From positions 1 through 64,000 of the forward strand of contig JAECUM010004923.1 in the NCBI GenBank assembly GCA_016617855.1: 64,000 nt of DNA. Reading direction: 5' to 3'. The position numbers and the translations under genes were made by a program. Below, piece after piece: positions 20,244 to 31,019 of the stretch (position 1 is the first letter of the stretch; each line of letters starts with the position of its first letter). This stretch comes from Megalonaias nervosa. Lineage: Eukaryota; Mollusca; Bivalvia; Unionida; Unionidae. The notes under the pieces were generated by a model. It was not told the origin of the DNA, did no database searches, and saw only the letters and a list, made by a program, of their open reading frames with translations.

Positions 20244-20425
20244 TAGATAGAAAGGCTGGTTTTGGCTCCAACCCCCTCCCCACTCTCAGAACAAATATAA
20301 ATTTACTCTCTCGGGACCTAAAATTCCACCCAAAAACGATTTTCCCAAAATTAAAAAACTGGTTCTAGCTCAAATATATTTTGAGATTAAATGAGCCATC
20401 CCCCCCCCCCCAGCCTTTCTATCTA
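20244..20425. mobile_element. Small fold-back/MITE-like insertion
   Basis: TAGATAGAAAGGCTGG at 20244 is repeated in inverse orientation at the end (CCAGCCTTTCTATCTA, ending 20425), next to a C-run. The 182-base segment has no ORF. Ends and size fit a MITE, but no clear target duplication is seen. Confidence 0.4.
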
Positions 20426-20569
20426 CTACTACAATCACTTTCACAGCCCGATAAAATCGGGGAAAAACAAAATTATTAAACAAATAAAATTCTCAGAATT
20501 AATGATTATTGAAATTCTGTTTGTTTTTTCTGCCGTTTGTCCCTGACAAATGCTTCTATTCCGATTTTA

Positions 20570-20872
20570 TCATGCGATCTGATATATACTCTTCTGCAGT
20601 TGGTGGATTTTTTTTTTATGAGCTACATATTTCAAATCGCGATTATTGTAATAAGTCAACATAGTCCTGTAATTATTTCCGCCGCATTTTGTACAAATGT
20701 CTAATTTTCCTCGAACTCCATTACCACAGCCAATACACGGTCTTACTTTTGATCCTTTCTTGATCATGTAGTTATGATAGCCGCAATATTTTCTATGACA
20801 TCGTTTTTCACATCTTTCAGTAGTTCCTTGGATCAACCACGCACAATTATTCGATGCAAGTTGAAATGGCAA
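20570..20872 (-). CDS. Cys-rich probable zinc-binding protein (C')
   Basis: Open for 100 residues on the minus strand without a clear ATG at the first codon. It carries CEKRCHRKYCGYH, then CIGCGNGVRGKLDICTKCGG, i.e. two CxxC-type pairs plus additional Cys/His residues, then a basic tail. I recall similar Cys-rich small proteins in invertebrate Polintons, without assigned function. It runs opposite to its neighbours. Confidence 0.5.
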   Translation of the reverse strand: MPFQLASNNCAWLIQGTTERCEKRCHRKYCGYHNYMIKKGSKVRPCIGCGNGVRGKLDICTKCGGNNYRTMLTYYNNRDLKYVAHKKKIHQLQKSIYQIA

Positions 20873-20908
20873 CTTATATAATATATTTATTTTTTAATTG
20901 AATTAAAA

Positions 20909-21241
20909 TTGTGTAAAATACTGTTATATATAGATGACAGAAAAATACAGAATCACCAAACTATATATAATAGTGGTAATATTTTAATTCGAATTAATAA
21001 TAATGTCAATAATTGCGATTTTGAGCCAAGCGAGGAATTATGTGATTATATCGCTAATGAAATATCAGAATCGCCACAAAACAAATTGCGTGATGTTGCT
21101 AAGCGATCATGTCTTCAATGTACATACGTAAATCTAATCCTGATATTGGTATTTTTGTTATTAATAAATCGTCGGGAACAATGTCAGGTAGATCTAGTAA
21201 CGCTAAAAATCTTCTTATTTTAGCTAATTTCTCTACATGAG
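20909..21241 (+). pseudogene. Unknown protein fragment preceding the fibre gene (C')
   Basis: An open frame to 21223 contains PSEELCDYIANEISESPQNK; an alternative frame from about 21109 (ATG) reads to about 21239. It has a hydrophobic segment in one frame only. Possibly the N-terminal part of the fibre-like protein that follows. Low confidence. Confidence 0.3.
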
Positions 21242-21249
21242 TAGAAATA

Positions 21250-21800
21250 CAATTATTAATGTGTGAGAACCAAAATCAGACGATGATGTGGCAACAAAAT
21301 AATACGTGGACAGCAACAACGCCACGATCAGAAATGAGATCAGTAAACACGTTGCTAAAACTGGCGAAGCAATGACTGGTTCTCTCAATATCGCTAATAA
21401 TAAAATTACTGGTCATGGAGAACCAGAATCAAATGATGACGCTGCAACGAAGAAATCCGTCGACAATAGCAACACCCCGATGATGAGATCGTTAATGATA
21501 ATCAATGATGGAATGACAACATTTAGATCTGAATATACTATTCATGTAACCGCGTTTGCAAATTTTTGTAGAAGTACAAATACAGCCATAAATGAATTTT
21601 TGGGGAGTCAAGCAGTCATCAACATTAAGCTCTCTGACATAAAAAAGATTACCGATGATGTAGTATATACAGTAATGTCTGGATCAGAATTATGGGAACC
21701 ACACAATAAATCCATCAAACATTGCGCTGAGGTTACCGGAATATACAGGTTCTCATTACTTGGCGCCACAACATTTACAATATCTACCACAATTTCATGA
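21250..21800 (+). pseudogene. Fibre-like protein with tail-fibre type repeats (C')
   Basis: Contains the motif family seen in trimeric phage and virus fibres: GEAMTGSLNIANNKITGHGEP followed by NDDAATKKSVD (residues about 22-55 of the frame starting at 21306), and a preceding degenerate copy near 21270 (SDDDVATK, YVDSNNATIRNEI). The downstream part is predicted beta-rich. In a Polinton this would be a particle spike or attachment fibre, an inference. The upstream repeat is broken by stops. Confidence 0.55.
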
Positions 21801-22059
21801 CATTATCCAGTTAACAGATCTTCTGGATCTATGTTAGTGATATTGGAGCAAAACGACGAGGAAACATTCGTGGTGGAACCCGAAGAAAAAAGCATCGGTA
21901 TGTTGTACTATTGGTGTCTTGAATTCGTCGCCTAACTACCACCTACTAAGAGTGTTAGTAATCTACATAATAAACCAATCGGTTGACGTTCAACGTTTCA
22001 GATACGAGCAAGCGTGTTTATGGCATAACCATTTGAAGAATATCATTGATGCGTATACA

Positions 22060-22485
22060 GTAAAACAAAAAAAATAAATAAATATCGCAGACGTGTCGTT
22101 GTTACTGACGTAATTGTATATTCTGCATCCGCCGTAGTCGCCGGAACAGTAACGGTCATCGACGCATTATCAGTGACATACATAATAGCACCAGTAATAG
22201 GAATTGGTGTTGCAATTATAACCAGCGTTGCTGGTATTCTTAATATCATCGCAAAAAAAGATATCTACGTGTGCGGCTGATAAATTACACGAATATACAA
22301 CGTTGCTATCATCAGGGCTCAACGATGGAATAATATTAGATCAGGAATTCGCAGAAATGATTAAGGTTTATCATGAAGCAACTGGAAATCCAAACTCAGC
22401 GGCAGAGGCCGCCATCTCCGACAAGGAAAGTCAAAGTCTAAAGACGCCGCCGTCTCCGACATTTAAAATCAGGAAGAATTGTTAG
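22060..22485 (+). pseudogene. Protein with a glycine/alanine hydrophobic segment and helical tail (C')
   Basis: A hydrophobic run (IIAPVIGIGVAIITSVAGIL near 22190-22240) is followed after a frame change by a soluble helical tail (ILDQEFAEMIKVYHEA). I recall Polinton proteins in which such a membrane-type segment follows the fibre motifs. A related hydrophobic protein lies on the minus strand of D at 44405-44720. Confidence 0.45.
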
Positions 22486-22559
22486 AACAAATCGTCGCTA
22501 ATACAACACCACCAACAACCACGATGATATCAGCGAGCCCAACTAAGCCTGAGTTTGAC

Positions 22560-22933
22560 GTTAACCTTCCAACGGCAATTCCAGCCAAAGAAATAGCGTT
22601 AGCGTAATTGCGAGTGTATTACAGCTGGCAAAATATTAGATCCAAGTCATTCGGTGGATTGCAAGCAAATAATTCATTAGTGTTTTCGTATAAAAATAAA
22701 CCCGATGGAACACCCGATTAGCAAGTTGTTGGTATTCCTACGGGCAGTTATCAAGTAGAACATATTAATAGTGAATTCCAACGCAGGATTAAATCTATCA
22801 CAGGAAAAGAATCACAGATCGCTATCACGGTTCACGATCCAACATTATCAGCTGCCATTTAAATATCAACGCCTGACTGCAGCGTATACACACACACCCA
22901 CACACACCCACACACCCACACCCACACCCACAC

Positions 22934-23009
<76 letters not shown>

Positions 23010-24060
23010 GTCGATTCGAACTGTGTTAGGATGGGCGGAAGTACAACCATCAGCACCACAAACACTACCGCGCCCTCAACGATCCGATTACGTTTCAGAC
23101 AAACTAATATTTTTTTCCCTTCAAGAGTATCCAAAAAGTCATCTTTGGAAATGGATGGATCTACCCAAAAGGATTGTTTACCTGGAGGGCAATCCAGTGA
23201 ATTCTGAAGAAAAAATATTTTACTGCGAGTGATGGTACAAAACTTCCAAAGCCATCTAAAGCTTCCTATGATTATAACGACGATAGAAAGCCACTCATCG
23301 ACGAAAAATATATTAATTCGTAGGTCGAAGTTATTACGCCTGAACACACTCTTGTACGCAGTAAACTGAGTCAATTGTTTCAAAGTTATATACGAGAATA
23401 TCCAAACGACGATCTAAAGCAGAAAAATCATTGAAACGATAGAACATCTAAATCAAGTTGTATCCGACCTCAAATATATCAATTGGGTTATTACTGGAAC
23501 AACGATTGCTACTGGAGATGAAACTATCGATCTTACACCGCATAAGAATACAACGACATTTAAGCAGCTGTTTCTCCGACACTATGCGATCACAGAAGCA
23601 GAATTACCAAATTCATTATACCAGGATTTAACCTCGCCGACGCCAACTATATCATCGATGAATATTTTCCAGCGATACTAGAATCATGGAGAAAAATATC
23701 CTCCGAGTATTCTCAAACATAACAACGATCCAGACGGTTGTGGTCGTCATATATCGCCAGGTGTTCAATATCACGCCAACAATCGCACTCAGTCTGGTGT
23801 GTGATGCAATCGATGACAGCTATCAAGTAGATATTGAAAGATCCAGACAGGCACAGTAGGGATATATCCTCTATTCACTCACCCCAGAAGTTCCACCTGA
23901 ATTTTTAATTGTGTCAGTACCTGTTAATCTGGTTTATCTACGATGCCATATACCGCTATTATCACGAAAGCATTTCAAACTTACTGACCAGCATGGACAC
24001 CTTCTTGATTTGCGAGATGTTTCCTTGACAATAAGTTTGTATGTAAAATCCTGTCACAGT
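22560..24060 (+). pseudogene. Minor capsid protein, split and decayed (C')
   Basis: An N-terminal relic at about 22600-22860 (IPTGSYQVEHINSEFQRRIKS) aligns with IPQGAYNITDLNRTIKEL of the D minor capsid (52871-53620). A C-terminal relic at 23860-24060 (LTPEVPPEFL, KLTDQHGHLLDLRD) aligns with SPDVPPGSL and HLTDQSGRQLDLNN. Between them lie a microsatellite and about 800 bases of diverged sequence. Many stops. Confidence 0.6.
22880..23006. repeat. Compound microsatellite (CACACCCA)n then (TA)n
   Basis: About 50 bases of CA/CCCA repeats followed by about 75 bases of TA. It lies inside the minor-capsid relic. Confidence 0.9.
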
Positions 24061-24149
24061 CAACGAGTAAAAAAAATTCTTATAATAAATATTATGTTTC
24101 TGAGTCTGTTGGTGGTTATGTCAAACAATTATTTGTGTGGTATTATATA

Positions 24150-24367
24150 ATGTGCCAACACACGAGAGTTTTTGTATACAACAAAGAGGTACTTGAAAGT
24201 GTCGTCAGAAAATTCTTGACACTCCCCCCACAGAAACGTTTAGTGTTAATATACTTATTGATAATCATGGCAATGAAAAACGTTTGTTAACGCAGGAACA
24301 GTTAAAAGAGTTGCAACGAAAACATGTTATTACAGTTGAATGTGATGGGGCTCAAATTCTGAATTAA
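24150..24367 (+). pseudogene. Small protein shared with D (59449-59772), frameshifted
   Basis: After an ATG at 24150 the frame changes near 24235; the segment LIDNHGNEKRLLTQEQLKEL then aligns with VMPGENDRILLTAAEKDKL in D, and both continue with a similar TV-ECDG / TLKFDK segment. Ends at TAA 24365. Function unknown. Confidence 0.5.
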
Positions 24368-24641
24368 CCACATTCTTGCCTTAAACGGTCCAAGTTACAG
24401 GAAATACTTTATGGGTTCTCCGAAAATTATAACTACCCAACCAAAAAAAGATTTTCCGACCAAAAAAAGCCCCCCACCCTTCACAAAGTCCCTGATATAA
24501 CCAAGGGACAATAGTCAAAACGCGCGCTTGTTTACAATTCGTAACAATTTTCATTTTCACAATCCGATTGTTTACAATTCGATTGTTTGCAATCATACAT
24601 ATTTTTTCAACTGTCTTACACGCACACTCACATTTTTTTTT

Positions 24642-24952
24642 TTAATTTTTTTTTGCTTCATATTCGCGTAATAGCTCTGATCTAACTTTCTCAATCGCCT
24701 GCACGAGTAGAAGGAATTGCCGGATGTTTGTATCATCGATATCAGCTAGCGATTGTTTCATTGCCTGTTGAAGTAGTTTAATAAACCTATCTTCGGTTGC
24801 TAGTGTGTATCTTCCTTCGGATTTTCGTTCTTGTAATATTTTAAATTCATTTGTGATTTTTTTTCAGGATCAAGTTGATCAGAAAGTTCTATATCATCGT
24901 CATGTAATTTTATAATCGCAGAAATAACTGCATTAATATTTTCGGAACTCAT
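24642..24952 (-). pseudogene. Small helical protein of about 100 residues, frameshifted
   Basis: ATG at 24952, start MSSENINAVISAIIKLHDDD. An eight-A run near 24870 shifts the frame; the rest (LLQQAMKQSLADID, ending at a TAA at 24642) is helical and charged. It lies at the outer edge of C' on the opposite strand. No recognised family. Confidence 0.45.
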
Positions 24953-26018
24953 TATATAATAAACATCTGTTTAAAATAAAAACGAAAAATAGTAAGAGTG
25001 GTGAGTAACTTGCCGTTCCATGGGATCCCTTCATTTTGCCAGTTTTGCCATTCCATGGGGTCATTTCATGGGGTACCCTTCAATGATTCTATTTTTTCTG
25101 GCTGTTAGTTCTTTCTGACTGTTCTTTTTATGGGGTACCTTTCAATGAGACTATTTTTCTTCCTTGACGTATGGAAGGCTCATCACTCTTACTGTCTATT
25201 TTTACCATGATGCGGGGGTGGGGGTTCCTGTTTCCACCTCGCGGTGATAATTTCCAAATTTTCTGCACACCTTCCTCCAAATCAATCCCCGGGGAGTGCA
25301 AAATCAGCACCCACCACGTTGTTCAACATGGTAGGAGGAGGTGGACACAGATTTTATTTTTAGTTATCATTACTTTTTTCTCCTTTGGCTGGAGCCCCCA
25401 ATTATAATAAATGCGATTTATCGTAATCCATCGACTTTGTCAGTCACGGGATTGGAACACTAATTCCGCAGCAGTAGACCACGAGTCTTCTCTACTATCA
25501 TATGTTTTAGAATTTATTATAAAGTCACCAATACCTGGAAATTTAAAAGTAGCTCACCTAAGGGACGTGGCTTATTTTTATCCTTGTATGTTTTCATCTT
25601 TTTCTTGACTATTATCCCTGACGAAAGTCGCGGGAGGCAAGGAACCTGACAAAGTCACAAAAACAAAGATAAAGTTTTTTAAAAACAAAAAAACAAAAAA
25701 ACAAACAAAAAATAATTTGATTTATAAGCGGAAGTTGTTATAAAATACAAGCGAGGTTACTCTTTAATCTCTCCACAAGTGGAGGAAGTTTTACTTGACA
25801 GAGTTATTTCCCTTCACTGAATTTCACTTCTGAGTTTTTACTCTCGAGTTTTACTCAGAGGTGAGATACTGAAATATTATTTTTTGTTTGTATTTTTTTG
25901 AAAATGTTAATCTGGTTATTTTATCTGCGACTCTTTGTACCGAAACCCGGTAAATATCAAGATAGTTTCCAGCTGTATAAATCGATTGAAATTCTATTTC
26001 TTCGCCTGTCTCTACACT
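24953..26018. other. Sequence between C' and Polinton B, nothing coding recognised
   Basis: Contains two loose copies of ATGGGGTACCYTTCAATGA at about 25066 and 25132 and an A-rich stretch at 25670-25730. Short reading frames here have no family resemblance. Confidence 0.45.
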
Positions 26019-26430
26019 AGTAGTAATGTGGGGCACAATAGCGACAATGGAAATCCCAGTCAAAAAGGTTGTGGGCAAAGATAGCGACAAGGGGAATTTA
26101 ACACTGGGAAATATTGGGTCTGTATAGCGAACAAAAATTATTGGGCCTGTATAGCGAAAAACAAATACTAGGCCTGTACAGCGACAAATATTGGGTCTGT
26201 ATAGCGACAATAGGAATGGAACAATGTTGCAAGTGGCTGACCTCAATCAGGTCAAACAGGGACAGCAGGGTTAAAAAGCTATAACTCTTGGTGGGGAGGA
26301 TATGATCAGTTAGTTCAGCAGTGAAACTATACGAATAATAACTTTCTGCGGGCGGGGAAACAAAGAAACAAACGAACACAAAACAAAGACACAAGTAGGG
26401 CAAGGAGAGTAAATATCTTTTCAAGACATA
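26019..26430. repeat. Left terminal inverted repeat of Polinton B, with iterons
   Basis: The reverse complement matches 43700-43806 (TTATTATTCGTA, GCTGTCCCTGTTTG, GATTGAGGTCAGC) and continues into 63965-64000 (CACTTGCAACATTGTT). The outer half carries four to six copies of GGGYCTGTATAGCGAMAA (26040-26215), suggesting binding sites for a terminus-recognising protein. Confidence 0.7.
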
Positions 26431-26451
26431 TGAGTGGCCCTGAAAAGGGCC
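26414..26451 (-). terminator. Histone-type 3' stem-loop plus downstream element (B, left end)
   Basis: On the minus strand CAAA precedes GGCCCT-TTTC-AGGGCC (26451-26436), then CACTCA and TCTTGAAAAGATAT (26427-26414). Perfect stem. It terminates the coiled-coil gene at 26476-26847 and matches the A copy at 6199. Confidence 0.85.
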
Positions 26452-26475
26452 TTTGAGTTTCTTCTACTTTTTCTT

Positions 26476-26847
26476 CTATTTACTCTCCTCCCTTCTACTT
26501 CTCCACCATCTTTTCAGTTTTGTCTTCTTTTTCTTTCCATCCTTTTCCTCCTTCTCCTTCTCCTCCTCCTCTTTCTTCCTCTTCTCATTCGCCTCTTCTT
26601 TTTCTATCCTTTCGTCCCAAGCTCTCATTTGGATTTTATCTTCTTCCTCCTCTTTCTCCTCCTTTTCCTGTTTTATCATTTCGTTCAATATGCCTTTCCC
26701 TTTCCTTAAATTGTTGATCTCAATAGCCAATCTGTGTGGGCCATAAGACTTAAACTACATTGCAACCAACATCTCCTCCACCACACCTAGGGTATCTACT
26801 ACCTCCTGCAATTTCATCATTTTCTGCAAATGGTTGTTTCTCGCCAT
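26476..26847 (-). pseudogene. Lys/Glu-rich coiled-coil protein with RRWWR tail (B ortholog of 5798 gene)
   Basis: ATG at 26847, 50 bases after a TATA-like TCTATATAA. VVDTLGVVEEML and PHRLAIEINNLRKGKGILNEMI match the A gene. Codon 31 is TAG where A has a sense codon, so this copy is interrupted; the remainder is open to 26476 and ends in KRWWRSRREESK. It points outward and ends in a histone-type stem-loop. Function unknown; the basic tail suggests DNA binding. Confidence 0.65.
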
Positions 26848-26896
26848 GGCTTATTATTCAATGTTGAATGGTGCGAATAGAAGAAGAAGAACTTTG

Positions 26897-26906
26897 AATT
26901 ATATAG
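26897..26906 (-). promoter_or_regulatory. TATA box of the 26476-26847 gene
   Basis: TCTATATAAT on the minus strand, about 52 bases before the ATG. This is the same spacing as in the three promoters of copy A. Confidence 0.5.
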
Positions 26907-26909
26907 ACG

Positions 26910-28060
26910 TTCGCACATTAATTGCATGTGCCTTTTGTTAATGCCTGCACAGCAGGCTGCTAATTATTCCTGGGGAAAGGAATTCGTGCATCATCCCCCA
27001 GGCGTTACTTCACTCAAAGAGTGCTGCTAATCAAGCCATCAGGTCGTGGTTCAACTAAGTCCCAAACGACCTGATTGAATACGCCAGCTGGTGAACTGAC
27101 TTGAATACTGAGGGGTAAAGTGCTTAACTTTTAACTTCAACAGTACACTCTTCAGTAAAAGAGGAGACTCGTTGGCATGCAGGAACTACTGGACTATCTT
27201 TCTTCATCCCGTAGGGTCTCCAGTCCGCCCATGCACCATGTAATACCATGCACCCACAGCCACAACCACCACAGCACCAGCTGGCGCTCTGAGGCTATCT
27301 TGAGTGGGAATTGACCCAACACGCACTCAAGAATATTTAGTGTGCAGTCCAGCCTACAGCACTACCAGGTGTCAACCGAAGCAGTATGAGACGCCAGTCG
27401 CGATTGGTCGGTGACTATGACGTCTCATTGGGACACCTGGTATTTAGACGGGTGGAAATCGTTCCACATCTCCGTCTAGTACGAGAGTCAGAGTGAAGAA
27501 ATAGAGGAAAAGGAACTCGGCAGCTGGCGCGAACGCAATGGATGTCGACAAAGCCCTGAAACGCCAGTCCGTACTTAATTTTCAAATTCGATCCAGTTAT
27601 ACTAATGGACATACAAATAATCCAATAATGTGTAAGCTACTTTTGCAATTAACCAAATTAAACAAGTTACTAATTTAATTGTTGATTACATTCGAAGTTG
27701 GAATTTAGTGTACAAAGTGTACATAAATATTTCTATAAAAAAATACCAATCAGCTGAGTCAAAATGACTCATGCATTTTGTATCACGCATAATAAACATA
27801 GAGGAAATTTGGATGGTGGTAACAAAAGGATCAAATCTGAGCTACAACATAGAGATATAATCGAAAACGGTTTTCAAGCCAAAGTGAAAACCTAATGGCA
27901 ATTTCGGTCTCCACTCTTTAGCCCTTAGAAGGGCTGATATGGGATAATATATAGGCTTCGAAGTAGCCGGCAGCTTCCATTCTCTTCTGGTATGGATTCT
28001 GTAGGATCCGAGGTCCACCATATCCGCAACGCACCAGTTCAAGTGTTCATCTCGGACTGT
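26910..28060. other. Segment replacing part of Polinton B, nothing recognised
   Basis: Copy A has the major capsid C-terminus, the Cys/His gene, the protease and two small genes at this position. Here they are replaced by sequence I cannot assign. A minus-strand frame at 27842-28063 (MVDLGSYRIHTRREWKLP) may be part of an unknown gene. The region is more GC-rich than its surroundings. Confidence 0.4.
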
Positions 28061-28449
28061 CAAATAAGTTGGGTATTTTCCTGTAAAAGGTACTCGAGGT
28101 CTGGACTGCTGGCCGGTTTCTCATGAACCAAATCAGGTGTTGGCGAAGATGGTGGTGATGGTGAAGGTAGAGGTGGGGGAGATGGAGTAGATTGTTCTTT
28201 TTCCCTCACCTCAATTTTCTTCTCTTTTGGTATCTGTGATGCAGCCTGGCTTGTACTTGTTGTTTTAGATTCAACCGGCTGTGCAGGCGGTGTGGGTAGG
28301 AGTCTCGTTGGTAAGTCTTGTCCATGTTGAGACGGTCTTCTTTGACGGCTCCGTCCAGGTTGCATTGCTAACAATACCAACGATTGAACGATCGGGTAAC
28401 TGTCCTTGGAACAGATGATCTTTAATCTTGGATTGGAGTCCAGTGGCAA
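28060..28449 (-). CDS. Proline/serine-rich reading frame at the capsid breakpoint
   Basis: Open for 129 codons. Its first part overlaps the end of the truncated capsid in another frame; from about 28340 it reads a Pro/Ser/Lys-rich sequence (STPSPPPLPSPSPPSSP). Composition resembles the linker of the B protein at 32287-32793. It may be a real disordered protein or a fortuitous frame in low-complexity DNA. Confidence 0.3.
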   Translation of the reverse strand: MPLDSNPRLKIICSKDSYPIVQSLVLLAMQPGRSRQRRPSQHGQDLPTRLLPTPPAQPVESKTTSTSQAASQIPKEKKIEVREKEQSTPSPPPLPSPSPPSSPTPDLVHEKPASSPDLEYLLQENTQLI

Positions 28450-29259
28450 TGGTAAAAGTTTTCACTTGCACGCGTCATATCAGATACTTGGCAGTCGTTC
28501 TGCACAAAGTGTGACTGATGTCGTTTCCCACCTTAGGTAACACTTCCACGCGGAGTCCGTAAAGTCTGGCTTCTTGTATGATGGTTTTGTACTCGTTGGC
28601 ATGAGCCATCAAATGGAAAGCGGTACTGCTGAGATTCAGTCACAGGTGGATATCCAGTCCGTTCAGCAAATACTTGTCTTGCAACCACATGTCCAAATGC
28701 AAACGATCCATCAGTTCTAAACTACGTCCTTGAAGGATTTTCTTTCCACGGTCGTTAAAGCCCACATTGTGAGGATCGTCATTTGCTGTTAGGGCTGTGT
28801 CGTTAACCTTGTCCTCGCTTTCTATGTCAGGTTTCCATACCATGCAAGCATCCAGATGAGTATTCTTGGCCTCTTTTCCGTACCTCAAGAGATTTTCCAG
28901 GTACGTTCGGTAAGGGTAAGTATCCATGCTACTTCTGACCAGTTTGTTATTCAAGTGCAGATCCACTTCGCTGAACAAGAAATGCATGAAATTGTTGACG
29001 GGAGCTACTCTAGCATCGGCTTCTGGAGCGCTGTCGTCCGTTTTGATCACTTTGACTTTCAGTACAAGTAACTGCTATTCAGATCGATGTAATCTTTGGG
29101 CTAACCTTTGATTTCAAACTCGATGGGCGCCGAATCCGTCAAAAAGGAGACGGGATGAAATTGTACCCATTGGGATTCTTGCATCGTCATTATGGTGGGT
29201 GACATGGCAAACAGATCCAGTTCCGACTTGGAACATGCACAAGACTCTCGGTGCGTCAT
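28350..29259 (-). pseudogene. Polinton major capsid protein, C-terminally truncated (B)
   Basis: ATG at 29259. It aligns with the A capsid throughout (LYLNNKLV-type segment, DRLHLDMWLQDKYLLNG, KTFTIATGLQSKI, FQGQLP). A TAG interrupts it near 29103, another stop follows near 28640, and homology ends after VSNAT near 28350, where sequence unrelated to the A capsid begins. The last third of the protein, about 130 residues, is missing. Confidence 0.75.
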
Positions 29260-29289
29260 TTTTGCTCTCTCTCTCTGTTTGTGATTTAA

Positions 29290-29726
29290 TAATCAAAAAC
29301 GTGTAATTCTCGGACGGTTCTTCTTTTCTAAGTCTTTCTAGCTCTGGGGGTATAAAGTCGTCTGGAAGGGTGTCTTCGTCGTCTATTTCTGACTTGTCCT
29401 TGCTGTGGCGTCAGGGAAGCAGAAATGTCTGACACGGCAGCGTCCGGGGCATTTGTAGGAGTTTCTTGTTAGCAGAAAATGTCTTTGCCCGTTTGAAGCA
29501 AGATATGTTTTCCTGGTCTCAAGAAATCTTCTTTGGGGTTTTGTTTGTCGATTATGACATTTTGGAGAAATTCTTTGCCTTGCGTCAAAGCGGCATCTTT
29601 CAAGGCGTGCAATCCTCGTGTCACCATCGGTTTCAAAACGGGGGCCACCGAACGAAACGCCGATTTCAGCATATCTCCTAAACCACGTCCTCGTTGTTGG
29701 GCGACTCCTTGGCACACAGGATACAT
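29290..29726 (-). pseudogene. pVI/pX-like amphipathic core protein (B)
   Basis: ATG at 29726 (MYPVCQGVAQQRG), then GRGLGDMLKSAFRSVAPVLK, open for 85 codons to a TAA at 29469. In A the frame continues to a basic tail; the corresponding B sequence runs on to about 29290. It lies between minor and major capsid genes. It is the best view of the N-terminus of this family in the window. Confidence 0.65.
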
Positions 29727-29739
29727 GTCTTTCAAGTTC

Positions 29740-30640
29740 TTAGATTAATCGTTTTTGAAAATGGAGTTTCACTGTGATTTTCCTTTGGTGAATGGAATAT
29801 TTTGTCCCAGATCTCCTTTTATAGTAATGTTGACAGTCTCGAAATACGACTTACTGACGGGCAAATACAATTCTCGGTGAACGTGATAGGTGTTTCCACC
29901 TTTCTCGTCAGCGGTCGTGGCAGAATCCACTTTGAAAGGAATGAAACGCGGTAACGGTACAGAGGTGAGTCTCACCACGTTGTACTCCACCACATCGGAG
30001 TATACAAAGATCAAATTGAGTCCTTGGTTCATTTCTACCGGGAATCGAACATATTTCGCAAAATCCAAGTTGCCAGTAATGGCTGGTGTTTCGTTTTTAA
30101 TCTTGATCAAGTTGGGGTCTCCACGCAAAATATCATACGATTCAGGAGAAAATGTAATGGCCAACACTTTGTCCTCTGAAAATTTTACTAGTAGGCGACG
30201 TGCCGCTTTATGGTACTCGAGGGTAACGCTTTTTCTGGCTTTCTCCAACGCTTTACCAAACTGTGCATTGAACCTGTCAACAATCGTGTTCACCAAATGT
30301 GGGTCGCTAGAATAATAGCCTGGGGAAATTTCAACAGATAGGTGAACCGTTTAGTTTTGGGGCCCTGTGTTTTCATGCAGTCACCCGCAGTTGTGCGTTC
30401 GTCCCAGTTTTGTTGCACTTCCTCGTCATGAATTTCCACTGTAAAAGTGTTTTGATTTTCAATGATATTTTTTATTTGTGTAGGGTGAATCATTTCCACC
30501 AAAGCCACTTCCCAGTGGGCTTCGTGATTCAATTGGATGGTCTGAGGCAATCTGGCCGTGAAACAGCATAATGTGTTGTGTTGAAACACCTCTATGGAAC
30601 TGTCACTGGGTAACGCTAAGTAAAATTGGTTATTTATAAT
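29740..30640 (-). pseudogene. Polinton minor capsid (PX/penton-like) protein (B)
   Basis: The frame begins near 30640 (FYLALPSDSS, then LPQTIQLNHEAHWEVALVEM), a typical N-terminus of the family as I recall it. A missing base near 30318 and another near 29775 split the frame; the middle part 29769-30296 is open. The A copy supplies the same protein with different breaks, so the two decayed independently. No ATG is clear at the 5' end. Confidence 0.7.
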
Positions 30641-31018
30641 TCCAGAGTTCTGGTGTCCAAAGGGCCGCTGGAAGTCAGAGGAGTGTCCAAAAGACGATTG
30701 GTGTTATTGTTGTTTGGGTGGTCACTGTTGGGAGGGTGATTGACGCTGGGCAGAAGACTCCCGTTGTTACTGTAAGAAGAGTATTTCAGGGAAGGATTGG
30801 GGAGAAGGTAACTGATGCAACTGCTCAGTAAAATGGTCCACAATTGTTTGTCTCCTTGTTGCAAACTGAAATTGGCAATGGCAAACGATTTGCGTTTTAG
30901 GCACACGTTCTCCACACCACACACGCAAGGGTTGCTTTTGTAGATCTTGCACAGAAGAACTGGGTGATGGAGTTGTCACTGTGGTAGCTGAGGTTGTGTT
31001 GAAGGGCATAATGGTCAC
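30637..31018 (-). pseudogene. Unknown small protein between integrase and minor capsid (B)
   Basis: ATG near 31012 (MPFNTTSATTVTTPSPSSS), frame change near 30925, then CGVENVCLKRKSFAIANFSLQQG and an Asn/Pro/Ser-rich tail to 30637. A few Cys residues and Thr/Ser-rich start but no recognised domain. It overlaps the start of the minor capsid frame by a few bases. Confidence 0.4.
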
Positions 31019-31019
31019 T

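Larger units (their letters stand above)
18660..24960 (+). mobile_element. Polinton copy C' (D lineage), heavily decayed
   Basis: Contains, mostly on the plus strand, relics of an amphipathic core protein, major capsid C-terminus, a GQ-KKL protein, fibre-like and membrane-segment proteins, minor capsid, and a small protein also present in D. Pairwise similarity is to copy D and not to A/B. No polymerase, integrase, ATPase or protease is visible, and no terminal repeats could be paired, so boundaries are approximate. Confidence 0.65.

Noticed and set aside
22859..23383. Minus-strand 174-residue frame
   Set aside because: It is mostly a translation of the TA and CCCACA microsatellites.
26434..26746. 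Phe/Leu/Ser-rich plus-strand frames
   Set aside because: Antisense of the Lys/Glu coiled-coil gene 26476-26847.
29890..30315. 141-residue plus-strand frame
   Set aside because: Antisense shadow of the minor capsid gene; the minus strand aligns with copy A.
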